Source: Actinoplanes sandaracinus
Lineage (GTDB): Bacteria > Actinomycetota > Actinomycetes > Mycobacteriales > Micromonosporaceae
Assembly (NCBI RefSeq): GCF_030009775.1
Contig: NZ_JASCTH010000042.1
Location: 16,666 to 80,665 of the forward strand
DNA: 64,000 bases
Reading direction: 5' to 3'
Position 1 is the stretch's first letter, and every line of letters starts with the position of its first letter. Positions 23,658 to 33,949 of this stretch are shown one piece after another. A program made the translations under genes and the position numbers. A model generated the notes under the pieces. It was given only the letters and a program-made list of their open reading frames with translations, was not told the origin of the DNA and ran no database searches.

Positions 23658-25067
23658 TCAGATGCCGTCCGCGGCGGCGATCCGGCCGTCGCGGACGGCT
23701 CCGGCGAAGGCGGCGTGATCGGTCTCGGTCTGGTCGGCGTAGGTTTCGGCGAACGTGACCAGAGCCCGCTCGAAGCGGTTGCCGCCGCCGAGATAGGACG
23801 CGATCGCGATGCGGTCGCCCCCGCGGGCATGGGCGCGGGCCAGCGTCCATCCGCAGAGCTGGCCGTAGGCGCCCAGCCCGGCCGGGTCCATCGCGCCGAC
23901 CACGGCGCTGCCCTTCCAGTCGCGCAGTTGCCGCACGTAGAAGTCGCGGGTGCGCCCGTCGAAACCCGCGACGCTGTGCCATCCGAGGAAGATGTCGCTG
24001 GCCGCTTGCATGATCCGCTGGCCGGCGACGACCCGGTGGCCGTCGCTGTCCCAGAGCGGTTCCGCGTCTCCCACGGCGGTGGCCAGGACCGACGGTCCCG
24101 CCTCCTTGATCTGCAGCAGAAGGGGGTCGCCGTCGTCGCGGCCGGTGAGCAGGACGATCCAGCACCGGGTGCCGACGCTGCCGACGCCGACCACCTTGCG
24201 GGCCATGTCGACGAACTCGAAGGCGTCGAAGAGGCGCCGCCGGTCGTCGGCGAGGCTGTCGCGGTATCCGGCCAGCAGTTCGCGGATCTGGTCCTCCAGG
24301 TGCTTGCGGGCCAGGTCGGGCACCAGGTCCCCGACCGGGGTCAGCAGCGGCGGGTCGGCGGCGATCCGCCGCTGCCCGTCCACCAGCGTGGTCAACTTGC
24401 GGTACGCGTGCAGGCTGTCCCGGGCGCGTGCCTTGATCCCGGCCCGGGCGAGGCGCCTGCCGCGTTTCCTGCCGAGTTCACGGCCGACCCGCGCGCGCAG
24501 CTCATCGATGTCGGCGCGCGCGTACCAGACGTCCAGTTCCCGCATCGCCGCGAAGTCGATCATCGCCTCGCGGTACCTGCGGGCCGTGGCCAGCACGACC
24601 GCCGACCGTTCCTTGCGTTTGAACCCGTTGGCCCGGCCGGCCAGGGCAAGGCTGGCCACGAGTCGCTTCACGTCCCACTCGAACGGCCCCGGGTGCGTCT
24701 CGTCGAAGTCGTTGAGATCGAAGACGAGGCGGCGCTCCGGTGAGGCGTAGAGCCCGAAGTTGGCCAGGTGGGCGTCACCGCACAGGTCCCCGACCAGCCC
24801 GGACGAGGCCGCGGCGGCCAGATCGGCCGCCATGATCACGGCGGCGCCGCGATAGAAGGCCAGCGGGGACGCCAGCATCCGGCCGTGCCGGATCGGCAGC
24901 AGCTCCGGCAGGCGCCCGGCCTCCTGTCCGGTGAGCAGCGCCACCGGGTCGGTCCGGCCGCTTGCCGGGACGAACTCGGCGAGCCGCTTCAGGGGGAGAC
25001 GGTCGCGGGCGGCGGATCCGGCCGCGGCGCGCGCGGCCGGGTCGGCGTGGGTGGGCATGGCGGTCAC
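23658..25067 (-). CDS. DUF2252-family protein
   Basis: The 469-residue protein shows the DUF2252 pattern: FYRGAAVIMAADLA, GDLCGDAHLANFGLYASPERRLVFDLNDFDET and WDVKRLVASLALAGR near residues 70-140, and LARAHARGGDRIAIASYLGGG near the end. GDAHLANFG and DLNDFDE resemble the catalytic loop and metal site of kinase-like (APH) folds, so phosphotransfer is possible but unproven. The start is GTG overlapping the upstream DUF1269 stop (GTGA); an ATG four codons in is an alternative. It closes the operon perM-like, DUF1269, DUF2252. Confidence 0.88.
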   Translation of the reverse strand: MTAMPTHADPAARAAAGSAARDRLPLKRLAEFVPASGRTDPVALLTGQEAGRLPELLPIRHGRMLASPLAFYRGAAVIMAADLAAAASSGLVGDLCGDAHLANFGLYASPERRLVFDLNDFDETHPGPFEWDVKRLVASLALAGRANGFKRKERSAVVLATARRYREAMIDFAAMRELDVWYARADIDELRARVGRELGRKRGRRLARAGIKARARDSLHAYRKLTTLVDGQRRIAADPPLLTPVGDLVPDLARKHLEDQIRELLAGYRDSLADDRRRLFDAFEFVDMARKVVGVGSVGTRCWIVLLTGRDDGDPLLLQIKEAGPSVLATAVGDAEPLWDSDGHRVVAGQRIMQAASDIFLGWHSVAGFDGRTRDFYVRQLRDWKGSAVVGAMDPAGLGAYGQLCGWTLARAHARGGDRIAIASYLGGGNRFERALVTFAETYADQTETDHAAFAGAVRDGRIAAADGI

Positions 25068-25561
25068 CGCCGTCCGCCGCCGCCGAAGGTCTCCAGAAGG
25101 ATCTCCTGCTCACCATCGGTGAGGTTGGTGGCGATCAGCCACTTGCGCAGGCCGTGGAAACGCTCGCCGAGGCGGTCCAGATCGCCGTTCTCGGTGACCA
25201 GGAACAGCGCAGACGTCCCCTCGGTGACCTCGGCGCGGATGGTCTCCAGTTGCTCCCGGTCGATGCCGGTTCCCTCGGTCGCCCGCACCAGCGCGCCGAT
25301 GCCGGCCCCGACCGCGCCGCCGACGACCGGCGCCAGGAAGAGGCCCCCGATGACGACACCCCAGAAGGCGCCCCAGCCGGTGGTCCGCCACGTGCTCTCG
25401 TGCTGGTGGTGGGTCGCGGCCTGGGCCGCGCCCTTCGGCCAGACCACCACCGCGTAGTCGATGATCTTCACCAAGCCTTCCGCGGCGGCATGCCGCAGGA
25501 TGGTGACGGCCTGCTCGGCGCGGTCGGGCTCGTCGAACTTCCACACCGTGAACGTGGTCAT
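25064..25561 (-). CDS. DUF1269 membrane protein
   Basis: The 165-residue protein is a DUF1269 member. It has an N-terminal alpha/beta part (TVWKFDEPDRAEQAVTILRH), a hydrophobic glycine-rich segment (GWGAFWGVVIGGLFLAPVVGGAVGAGIGAL) and a C-terminal part with TSALFLVTENGDLDRL. The function is unknown. A second copy lies at 27.7 kb. GAGGAG precedes the ATG, and a weak inverted-repeat site ends 56 nt upstream, inside the end of the perM-like gene. Confidence 0.88.
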   Translation of the reverse strand: MTTFTVWKFDEPDRAEQAVTILRHAAAEGLVKIIDYAVVVWPKGAAQAATHHQHESTWRTTGWGAFWGVVIGGLFLAPVVGGAVGAGIGALVRATEGTGIDREQLETIRAEVTEGTSALFLVTENGDLDRLGERFHGLRKWLIATNLTDGEQEILLETFGGGGRR

Positions 25562-25588
25562 GACTGCTCCTCTGGTTTGCCGACGCCG

Positions 25589-26749
25589 TCATCGTCGGCC
25601 CCGCCGGTCCGCCCTCACCTCATCCCGGGGGAGCGACCCGGCGGGTGGGCCGCCGGCGAGGAGGCCGTTCAGCCAGCGGGTCGACGGGTCGATGTCGACC
25701 AGCAGACCCTTGGCGAGCAGCGTGAGCGGGATGGCCAGCAGGGCGCCGAGCGCGCCCAGGACCCAGGCCCAGAACACCAGGGACAGGAACGAGACGGTCG
25801 CGGACAGTCCCACCGCGTCACCGACGATCTTCGGTTGGATCACCGACTGGATGATGAAGTTGACCCCGCAGTAGACGGCGACCACCCACAGCATCAACTC
25901 CGGCCCGCCCTCAAGCAGACCGAGCAGCGCGGGCGGAACCAGCCCGATGACGAAGCCGATGTTGGGAATGTAGTTGGTGATGAACGACAGCAGCCCCCAC
26001 AGCAGCGGCAGCGGGATCCCCAGGCCCCACAGCAGCACCGTGTCGAAGACCGCCACGATCAGCCCGAACACCGTGGACACCAGCAGGTAGCTGCGGGTTC
26101 CCCCGGCGAACGAGCGCAGCGCCGCGACCACCTGTGGCCGCTCGGGCGCGACGGCCCGCAGCCGGGCCGGGAAGTGCACCGTGTCGAGGCACATGAACAG
26201 CAGGACGGCGAGCAGGAACACGGCGTTTGAGAACACCCCGGCCACGCCGCCGAACAGGGCCTCGGCGAAACGCACGAGGGAGCCGGTGTCCACCCCCGCC
26301 ACCGCGCCCCGCAACTGCTCCACGTCGACGCCCAGCCCGCCGAGCGTCCGCACCAGATCGTCGCGGAGCGCCACGAATGGGGCCTGGTACTCCGGCAGGA
26401 GATCGACCAGCCTCGCGACCGAGATCGCCAGCGCCCCGCCGAGCGCGAACAACCCCAGGTAAACGGTGGTGACGGTGACCGTCAGGGCCAGCCAGGCCGG
26501 AGCGCCGCGCCGGCGCAGCCAGGCCGTGAGCGGACTGACCGTGACGGCCAGCATCAACGCCAGGAACACCGGCCCGACCAGCTCGGCGACGCCGCGCAGC
26601 CCGGCCACCACCACCACGGCGCATGCCGAGCCGAGCAACACCAGCACGCCACGGGGAAAAGCCGGCGGGCCGGCCGGGCCTGCGCCGTTGGCGCGTGCGG
26701 CAAGCCGCGGCAGGTGCTGCCGCGGCTGCCGGACCACCAGGCGGGTCAT
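25589..26749 (-). CDS. AI-2E/PerM-family transporter
   Basis: The 386-residue membrane protein has the eight-helix layout of the AI-2E transporter family (PerM/TqsA). Its pattern includes FLALMLAVTVSPLTAWLRRRG near residue 60, a soluble middle with LLPEYQAPFVALRDDLVRTL, and the conserved GIPLPLLWGLLSFITNYIPNIG and NFIIQSVIQPKIVG of the C-terminal half. Members have been linked to signal efflux or Na+/H+ exchange; the substrate here is unknown. I chose the ATG before TRLVVRQ; a GTG three codons upstream is possible. It heads the operon with DUF1269 and DUF2252. Confidence 0.87.
   Translation of the reverse strand: MTRLVVRQPRQHLPRLAARANGAGPAGPPAFPRGVLVLLGSACAVVVVAGLRGVAELVGPVFLALMLAVTVSPLTAWLRRRGAPAWLALTVTVTTVYLGLFALGGALAISVARLVDLLPEYQAPFVALRDDLVRTLGGLGVDVEQLRGAVAGVDTGSLVRFAEALFGGVAGVFSNAVFLLAVLLFMCLDTVHFPARLRAVAPERPQVVAALRSFAGGTRSYLLVSTVFGLIVAVFDTVLLWGLGIPLPLLWGLLSFITNYIPNIGFVIGLVPPALLGLLEGGPELMLWVVAVYCGVNFIIQSVIQPKIVGDAVGLSATVSFLSLVFWAWVLGALGALLAIPLTLLAKGLLVDIDPSTRWLNGLLAGGPPAGSLPRDEVRADRRGRR
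25618..25636 (-). promoter_or_regulatory. Weak 19-bp inverted-repeat candidate inside the perM-like gene end
   Basis: CTCATCCCGGGGGAGCGAC has a perfect left half and a poor right half. It ends 56 nt before the DUF1269 start, near the spacing of the leadered class. It could be an internal operon promoter, but the match alone is not convincing. Confidence 0.3.
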
Positions 26750-26757
26750 GCTCCGCA

Positions 26758-26793
26758 CCGGCCGGGACCGCTCCCTCGTTCGGTCCCGGCCGG
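26758..26793 (-). terminator. Strong hairpin between DUF7144 and the perM-like gene
   Basis: Two 13-base arms (26758-26770 and 26781-26793) pair perfectly across a 10-nt loop. It lies just downstream of the minus-strand DUF7144 stop and immediately ahead of the perM-like start. It should terminate DUF7144 transcription, or attenuate read-through into the perM operon. Confidence 0.65.
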
Positions 26794-26800
26794 GCGGAAG

Positions 26801-27244
26801 TCAGTACTTGATCTCACGGCCGTGGACGGTGAGGGCATAGATCACCAGTACGTCCATGACGATCACGATCGTGGACCAGATCGGATAGGCCGGAAGGAAC
26901 GCCATGTTCACCAGGGAACTCAGCACCGCGATGACGACGCCGACCACGCGCGCCCAGGTCTGGCCGGCCAGGATGCCGAGCCCGGCGCCCACCGCGGCCA
27001 GGCCGAGGCCGAGATGGGTCCAGCCGTAGGCGCTGTAGTCCACCGGCACCACCAGACCACTGCTGGTGGTCAGGTAGAAGTCGTCGCGGAACAGGGCGAC
27101 CAGCCCTTCGATCGCCTGGAAGGAGCCGAGCATCAGCAGCATGACGCCGGCGAAGACCACCAGTCCCACCCATCCGCTCGGCCGCCGCCGGCCGGAGGGC
27201 ACGTACGGCTCGTCGTACGACTGCCGCGCCTCTGTGTCGGTCAT
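26801..27244 (-). CDS. DUF7144-family membrane protein
   Basis: The 147-residue protein has four membrane segments with the family pattern GWVGLVVFAGVMLLMLGSFQ, then YGWTHLGLGLAAVGAGLGIL, ARVVGVVIAVLSSLVNMAFLP and IVIVMDVLVIYALTVHGREI. The function is unknown. A paralog lies at 52.7 kb. The ATG follows GGGAGAG and overlaps the stop of the upstream small gene. Inverted-repeat site 6, inside that upstream gene, ends 65 nt before this start. Confidence 0.87.
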   Translation of the reverse strand: MTDTEARQSYDEPYVPSGRRRPSGWVGLVVFAGVMLLMLGSFQAIEGLVALFRDDFYLTTSSGLVVPVDYSAYGWTHLGLGLAAVGAGLGILAGQTWARVVGVVIAVLSSLVNMAFLPAYPIWSTIVIVMDVLVIYALTVHGREIKY

Positions 27245-27528
27245 GATCTCTCCCAAGTCAGGGGATTCGACGTTGCGGACCGATCATGTGGCCGGGCGTC
27301 GGCGGGCACGCCATCCGCAGCGGATGAAACACCCGCCACGCGGCGCAGGCAGATCACCTCCACACCCGACCGGTCCAGCCGGGTGAGCAACCGCTGAAGG
27401 TCGGCGTCGGTGAGCTTCCCGCGGATGGTGCACTGCCGCGGCAGGGTCCGGTGGCGCAGGCCACCGAGCGCCATCCGGAGCAGCGGGCCGAGGAATCCGT
27501 ATACCCGGATCTGATAGTGCTCGTGCAT
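27241..27528 (-). CDS. Small conserved protein, 95 aa, paralog of the 57.3-kb gene
   Basis: The first 65 residues (HYQIRVYGFLGPLLRMALGG, then GKLTDADLQRLLTRLDRSGVEVICLRR) match the gene at 57.3 kb, which has YQVRVCG at the start and a matching LIARIHGLGLQLIEVRRLP end. Both read as one beta-alpha-beta ferredoxin-like unit. This copy has about 30 extra C-terminal residues, encoded over regulatory site 6, and its stop overlaps the DUF7144 ATG. AAGGGAG precedes its ATG. The family is unnamed as far as I can tell. Confidence 0.7.
   Translation of the reverse strand: MHEHYQIRVYGFLGPLLRMALGGLRHRTLPRQCTIRGKLTDADLQRLLTRLDRSGVEVICLRRVAGVSSAADGVPADARPHDRSATSNPLTWERS
27310..27328 (-). promoter_or_regulatory. 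19-bp inverted repeat, site 6, inside a coding region
   Basis: GCCATCCGCAGCGGATGAA ends 65 nt upstream of the DUF7144 start and lies within the C-terminal codons of the preceding small gene. It is a strong copy with the leadered-class spacing. Confidence 0.75.
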
Positions 27529-27594
27529 AACTTCTCCCTTGTGCCGGTGCCGGACGGTTCCCGGCGACCCTTCCGGGCCGACCCGGGACGCTGC

Positions 27595-27613
27595 CTCCCC
27601 CCGCCTGGATGAG
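27595..27613 (-). promoter_or_regulatory. 19-bp inverted-repeat candidate, site 7 (one good half)
   Basis: CTCCCCCCGCCTGGATGAG has a perfect GGATGAG half and a degenerate partner. It ends 66 nt upstream of the minus-strand small conserved gene, which has a good Shine-Dalgarno. Confidence 0.5.
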
Positions 27614-27635
27614 CGGGCGGGCGACCGATCGCGAG

Positions 27636-27654
27636 TTCACCCCTGCGGGGGGAG
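27636..27654 (+). promoter_or_regulatory. 19-bp inverted-repeat candidate, site 8
   Basis: TTCACCCCTGCGGGGGGAG matches the left half in 6 of 7 positions and the right half in 5 of 7. It ends 60 nt before the DUF1269 ATG and lies next to site 7 in a divergent promoter region. Confidence 0.5.
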
Positions 27655-27714
27655 GACCGTCGATGTCCGCCGTGGCTGACTGATCGGGACTCGCAGGTAG
27701 GAGAGGAGCACGAC

Positions 27715-28209
27715 ATGGCAACTCTGGTGGCCATCGGGTATCCCGACGAGACCACGGCGACGGCGGCGTCGCTGGAGGCGAACCGCCTGGCAAGGGATCT
27801 GATCATCCAACCGGACGCGATCGCGACGATCATCCGGGACCGGGAGGGCAAGTTCCACGTGACGACCAACCATCACGCGGTGGGAGGAGGCGCCACCTGG
27901 GGCATGTTCTGGGGCCTGTTGTTCGGGATGCTGTTCTTCATCCCGATTCTCGGCATGGCCGTCGGCGCGGGCCTCGGGGCTCTGACCGGCAAGCTCGCCA
28001 AGGGCGCCATCAACCGGGAGTTCCAGGACCGGATCCGCGAGGAGTTGCAGCCGGGCACCTCGGCGCTGTTCCTGGTGGTCGAGTCGGTCACGCCGGACAA
28101 GGCGGTGGAATCGCTGAGCAGGTTCGGCGGCACGGTGCTGAAGTCCTCGCTTCCGAAGGAGACCGAGGCCGAACTGCAGGAGGCGCTGCACGGCGGCGAG
28201 CAGCGGTAG
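27715..28209 (+). CDS. DUF1269 membrane protein, second copy
   Basis: The 164-residue protein shows DUF1269 features: TLVAIGYPDETTATAASLEA, the DAIATIIRDREGKFHV region, a glycine-rich membrane hairpin (WGMFWGLLFGMLFFIPILGM and AVGAGLGALTGKL) and TSALFLVVESVTPDKAVESL. The histidine pair in TTNHHAVGGGATWG is family-typical. GGAGAGGAG precedes the ATG. Its role is unknown. DUF1269 genes commonly accompany stress-regulon genes in Actinobacteria. Confidence 0.9.
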   Translation: MATLVAIGYPDETTATAASLEANRLARDLIIQPDAIATIIRDREGKFHVTTNHHAVGGGATWGMFWGLLFGMLFFIPILGMAVGAGLGALTGKLAKGAINREFQDRIREELQPGTSALFLVVESVTPDKAVESLSRFGGTVLKSSLPKETEAELQEALHGGEQR

Positions 28210-28225
28210 AACGTTCCGGCACACC

Positions 28226-28255
28226 GGACGCCGCCCGGATCTCCGGGCGGCGTCC
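28226..28255 (+). terminator. Terminator hairpin after DUF1269
   Basis: Two 13-base arms pair perfectly around the tetraloop ATCT, 16 nt after the DUF1269 stop. GC-rich stem without a U-run, as is usual in this genome. Confidence 0.8.
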
Positions 28256-28288
28256 TCGTGTCTTCGCGCCGGCCGTCCTTCTCCAGAC

Positions 28289-28314
28289 CGCGTTTGCCTC
28301 ATGAGACAAACGCG
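28289..28314. promoter_or_regulatory. Near-perfect 26-bp palindrome, operator-like
   Basis: The arms CGCGTTTG and CAAACGCG flank a CTCATGAG core; only one base pair of the 26-bp dyad fails to match. It has no loop, so it is more likely a protein-binding site than a terminator, for example a TetR-type operator. It lies 80 nt after the DUF1269 stop and about 360 nt before the MerR gene, at the edge of the 28.3-31.1 kb block without 19-bp sites. Confidence 0.55.
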
Positions 28315-28637
28315 ATCGGATAGTGCCGACGGCGGTTGCGGGTGAAACGGATGTCAGTTTCCGAGGTGGTCGGCACTATTGACCGCACTTCTGTGCACCA
28401 CTACGGTCCGTCGACCGACAGGGCGGCGAACTCGGTGTACGCCTGGGGTGAACTCACCGAGCCGGCCGAACTCGGACTGGTTGTCGACGTCTGTCGACGT
28501 CACCGCAGGCCAGGACAAACCATCCAGGCCACCGTTCGCCCGCACCCCGGCCCGCTGTTCGCCCTACGCCTGACCGATACCTGCTGTTCACGGCTGGTAG
28601 CCGGAGCTCAAGCGCGCTCTGACTGAGGCAGGGAGGC
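28315..28637. other. Intergenic stretch without a supported gene
   Basis: A plus-strand frame could encode 96 residues from an ATG-like start near 28336 and a minus-strand frame about 63 residues. Neither shows a recognisable motif or a ribosome site, and composition is less GC-biased at third positions than in neighbours. I annotate no gene here. Confidence 0.4.
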
Positions 28638-28668
28638 TTGACCTTGACGTAACGTCAACGTCTCTAAT
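28638..28668 (+). promoter_or_regulatory. MerR-type promoter with operator in an elongated spacer
   Basis: A -35-like TTGACC (28638-28643) and a -10-like TCTAAT (28663-28668) are separated by 19 bp. The spacer holds the perfect dyad TTGACGT-A-ACGTCAA (28644-28658). A 19-bp spacer with a central dyad is the hallmark of MerR-family autoregulated promoters. The MerR ATG follows 6 nt after the -10, so its transcript would be leaderless or nearly so. Confidence 0.75.
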
Positions 28669-28674
28669 GGGGCC

Positions 28675-29427
28675 ATGCGTATCGGCGAGTTAGCCGCGCT
28701 GGTCGGAGTGACCACCCGTACCGTGCGCCACTATCACCATCTCGGGTTGCTGCCCGAGCCGGAGCGGACCCCCGGCGGCTACCGCGACTACCGGCTGCGC
28801 GACGCGGTCCTGCTCGCCCGGGTCCGCCGCCTCGCCGAGCTCGGTCTGTCCCTCGATGAGATCCGCGACGTGCTCGCCGACGACCAGGGCCGCGAGCTGC
28901 GCGAGGTGCTCACCGATCTGGACGCCGACCTGGCCCGCCAGCAGGACGCCATCGCCGCCCGCCGGGCCCGGCTGGCCGCGCTACTGGCCGAGGCCGACCT
29001 CAACCTCGACACCACGGTCGCCCCCGACCTGGGGGACCTGCTGCACGACATCCACCCCGCCGGCTCCGCGTTCGCCGCGCTCGATCGCGACATGTTGTCG
29101 CTGATCGACACCGGCGCCGACCCGGCCGCCCGGGAACAGATCATGGCGATGCTCCAGCCGCTCACCGCATCGGACGCGCGGGGCCGGGGCCACGCCCTCA
29201 CCGCGCGGATGGACGCGATTGCCGGTGCGGACCCGTCCGATCCGCGGGTCGCCGCGCTCGCCGCCGAGTTCGCGGCCCATCTGCCCGCCGAGATGGCCGC
29301 GGCGATGGTGGCCGGCCTCGAACAGGCGGAGACCAGCCACTGGCTGGCCCTGATGACCTCCGAACTCGCCCCAGCCCAGGTCGAGGTGCTGCGCCTGATG
29401 GTGACGATGCTCAAGGAGCGCGCATGA
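28675..29427 (+). CDS. MerR-family transcriptional regulator
   Basis: The 250-residue regulator has an N-terminal MerR winged helix (MRIGELAALVGVTTRTVRHY, then HHLGLLPEPERTPGGYRDYRLRDAVLL) and a dimer coiled coil around residues 75-110. The long C-terminal region (about 110-250) is mostly helical, with no cysteine or histidine cluster that would suggest a metal sensor. It probably binds an organic ligand or another stress cue. It overlaps the next membrane protein gene by 4 nt. The dyad in its own promoter suggests autoregulation of the pair. Confidence 0.9.
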   Translation: MRIGELAALVGVTTRTVRHYHHLGLLPEPERTPGGYRDYRLRDAVLLARVRRLAELGLSLDEIRDVLADDQGRELREVLTDLDADLARQQDAIAARRARLAALLAEADLNLDTTVAPDLGDLLHDIHPAGSAFAALDRDMLSLIDTGADPAAREQIMAMLQPLTASDARGRGHALTARMDAIAGADPSDPRVAALAAEFAAHLPAEMAAAMVAGLEQAETSHWLALMTSELAPAQVEVLRLMVTMLKERA

Positions 29428-30308
29428 TGCTGAAGATCGCCCGAGTGGCTCTTTTCGCGATTTTGCCGGCGGAGGTGATGCTCGTCGTCCTGCTGGTCTC
29501 CGGCGTCGCGCTGCCCCGCCCGGTCGTCATTGCCGCCGAGCTGGTCGTGCTGACAGTTCTCCTGCTGGAGGCGTCGGTGCTGTGGCGGCGTTACCGCGCT
29601 CTGCGGCAGGACGGCGCCAGGCGCAGATCGGCGCTGCGCGGCGCATGCGAGCAGATCGTGCCCGAGAAGGTACGGCGGGTCATGGGTTTCGAGGTCAAGG
29701 GCATGGTCAGCCTGATGCTCTGGGCCGGTCGTCGCCGACACGGGGTGCCGCCGGGCGCCGTGACACTGTCGTATCACCGCGAGCAGACGATGCTCATGTC
29801 CGGGTTCCTGTTCGCCTGCGTGGTCGAGCTCGTATGCGTGGAGGTCCTGCTGCGCGCGCTGGACGCCCCGGCTGTGCTGCGCGGAGTGCTACTCGCGCTA
29901 GGCGCGTACGGCGTCCTGTTCGCACTGGCCGTCATCGCTGGCCTCATCACCCGCCCGCACGTCGTCACCGCAGACGAGCTGCGCCTCCGCTACGGCGTGT
30001 TCTTCGATCTGCGCATCCCTCGTCACCTCGTCGCCGGGGTGCAGCACATGCGCAACTACAACGAGACCGGCACGATGACGACGGACGGTGATTGCCTGGT
30101 CTTGGCTGCGAACAGCCAGACCAACCTGATCGTCGAGCTCGCCGAGACCGTTGTCGCGGTACGCCCGCTGGGGCGGCGCGAGCATGTCCGCGTACTGCGG
30201 TTCTTCGCCGACGACCCGTCGGCCGCCGTCGAGGCGCTACGGCGGTCCCGGGACTCGGCTGCCATCGGGCCAGCCGGTCGGGCAGGGTGGCGGGCGCCAC
30301 CTGGGTAG
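29424..30308 (+). CDS. Membrane protein co-transcribed with the MerR gene
   Basis: The 294-residue protein has two N-terminal membrane segments (VALFAILPAEVMLVVLLVSG and VVIAAELVVLTVLLLEASVL) and two central ones near residues 130-180 (LFACVVELVCVEVLLRALDA and VLLALGAYGVLFALAVIAGL). A C-terminal soluble part follows that resembles a PH-like fold (ADELRLRYGVFFDLRIPRHL). No family is recognised with certainty. The ATG overlaps the MerR stop, so it is likely the regulator's target. The last 25 residues (SRDSAAIGPAGRAGW) may be altered by the junction with the recombination debris that follows. Confidence 0.7.
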   Translation: MMLKIARVALFAILPAEVMLVVLLVSGVALPRPVVIAAELVVLTVLLLEASVLWRRYRALRQDGARRRSALRGACEQIVPEKVRRVMGFEVKGMVSLMLWAGRRRHGVPPGAVTLSYHREQTMLMSGFLFACVVELVCVEVLLRALDAPAVLRGVLLALGAYGVLFALAVIAGLITRPHVVTADELRLRYGVFFDLRIPRHLVAGVQHMRNYNETGTMTTDGDCLVLAANSQTNLIVELAETVVAVRPLGRREHVRVLRFFADDPSAAVEALRRSRDSAAIGPAGRAGWRAPPG

Positions 30309-30339
30309 GCAGTTCCGGCATCTTTGAAGCACGCGTCCG

Positions 30340-30487
30340 ATATGAGTACACCACAATCCCCACCAACGCCACCCGCCCCGAGCTCGACGAGATGATCGCG
30401 TTCGTCCGCGACGGCGGCACCGTCCTCGTGCACGCGATGGACCGCCTCGCCCGTAACCGCGACGACCTTGCCGCCTTCTCCGGCTTA
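30340..30487 (+). pseudogene. Serine recombinase (resolvase) fragment
   Basis: The frame contains TRPELDEMIAFVRDGGTVLV followed by HAMDRLARNRDDLAAF, the conserved middle of the resolvase/invertase N-terminal catalytic domain. The upstream catalytic serine region and all downstream DNA-binding sequence are missing. It is flanked by an unrelated short minus-strand membrane-protein start (SVGLYEPWFLVGGLLFLVATLLVTVD, about 30490-30615) that runs into it antisense. This looks like a scar from a mobile element. Confidence 0.65.
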
Positions 30488-30719
30488 GCGGGACTCTCCG
30501 AACGTTGGTCCTCAAGGGCCTTGTCAGTGCGGGCGTCGACGGTCACGAGCAGTGTGGCCACGAGGAACAGCAGACCTCCGACCAGAAACCACGGCTCGTA
30601 CAGGCCGACGGACAAGCGCAGCGTGGTCGCCGACCTGCGAGCCGATCACCGATGCGTGGTGCTCGAGCTCCCACTCGGAGCGCATCGCCTGCCGATGAAC
30701 GCCGACGCCGACTCAGCTC

Positions 30720-31063
30720 GCGTGGCCTGGCCACGCTCGGTCAACTTCGGTCTCATGGTCAAGCGCCCGGTGCCCGACGGCATCATGGACGCCTGGCTGG
30801 CGCCGTCCCTCGGTTCCAGCGAGATCCGCCGCGACCTGCTCAAGTACCTCCGCGCCACCCGCCGCGGCGAGTACGTGGAAGCCGCCGGGAAGCTCGCCGG
30901 ACTCACCAAACCGGCTCTGGTGCGGTGGGGGCCGGAGAACGCCATGATGCGCCCGGAGAACGGAGGCGGCCTGGTCGAGGTCGCCGACAGCTTCACCCTC
31001 ATGCCGGAGGACCAGCCGCAGGTGTGCGCCAAGGAGATCCGTTCTTTCGTCACCGGTCCCTGA
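30720..31063 (+). pseudogene. Alpha/beta-hydrolase C-terminal fragment
   Basis: The frame ends with the C-terminal third of an alpha/beta hydrolase: PDGIMDAWLAPSLGSSEIRR, DLLKYLRATRRGEYVEAAGK, then LAGLTKPALVRWGPENAMMRPENG and a MPEDQPQVCAKEIRSFV end. The expected Asp of the WGxxD loop is replaced by Glu-Asn (WGPENAMM). The nucleophile serine half is absent, and the frame upstream is unrelated resolvase debris. I take it as a truncated, non-functional remnant. Confidence 0.6.
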
Positions 31064-31194
31064 CAGGCGCGGGGACGGGACGTCGCGGTCGGGTGGCCGG
31101 CGACACCTGCCCGGTCATCGGGTGCTCCGGTCGACGCGCATGACAATCTCTCAACGCCACCTGGCGCGGCTGGATACGAGCAAAATCAACGCGT

Positions 31195-31213
31195 TTCATC
31201 CCTGGCGGGGGAC
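31195..31213 (+). promoter_or_regulatory. 19-bp inverted repeat, site 9
   Basis: TTCATCCCTGGCGGGGGAC has a perfect left half and a 4-of-7 right half. It ends 33 nt before the GH63 start codon, which has no evident Shine-Dalgarno. Confidence 0.6.
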
Positions 31214-31246
31214 GTGGGAGGCGCCTGGGGGGCCGAGCCTGACCGC

Positions 31247-33945
<2,699 letters not shown>

Positions 33946-33949
<4 letters not shown>

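Noticed and set aside
28336..28626. Plus-strand 96-codon open frame before the MerR gene
   Set aside because: There is no ribosome site, no recognisable motif and poor third-position bias; an overlapping minus-strand frame is equally plausible.
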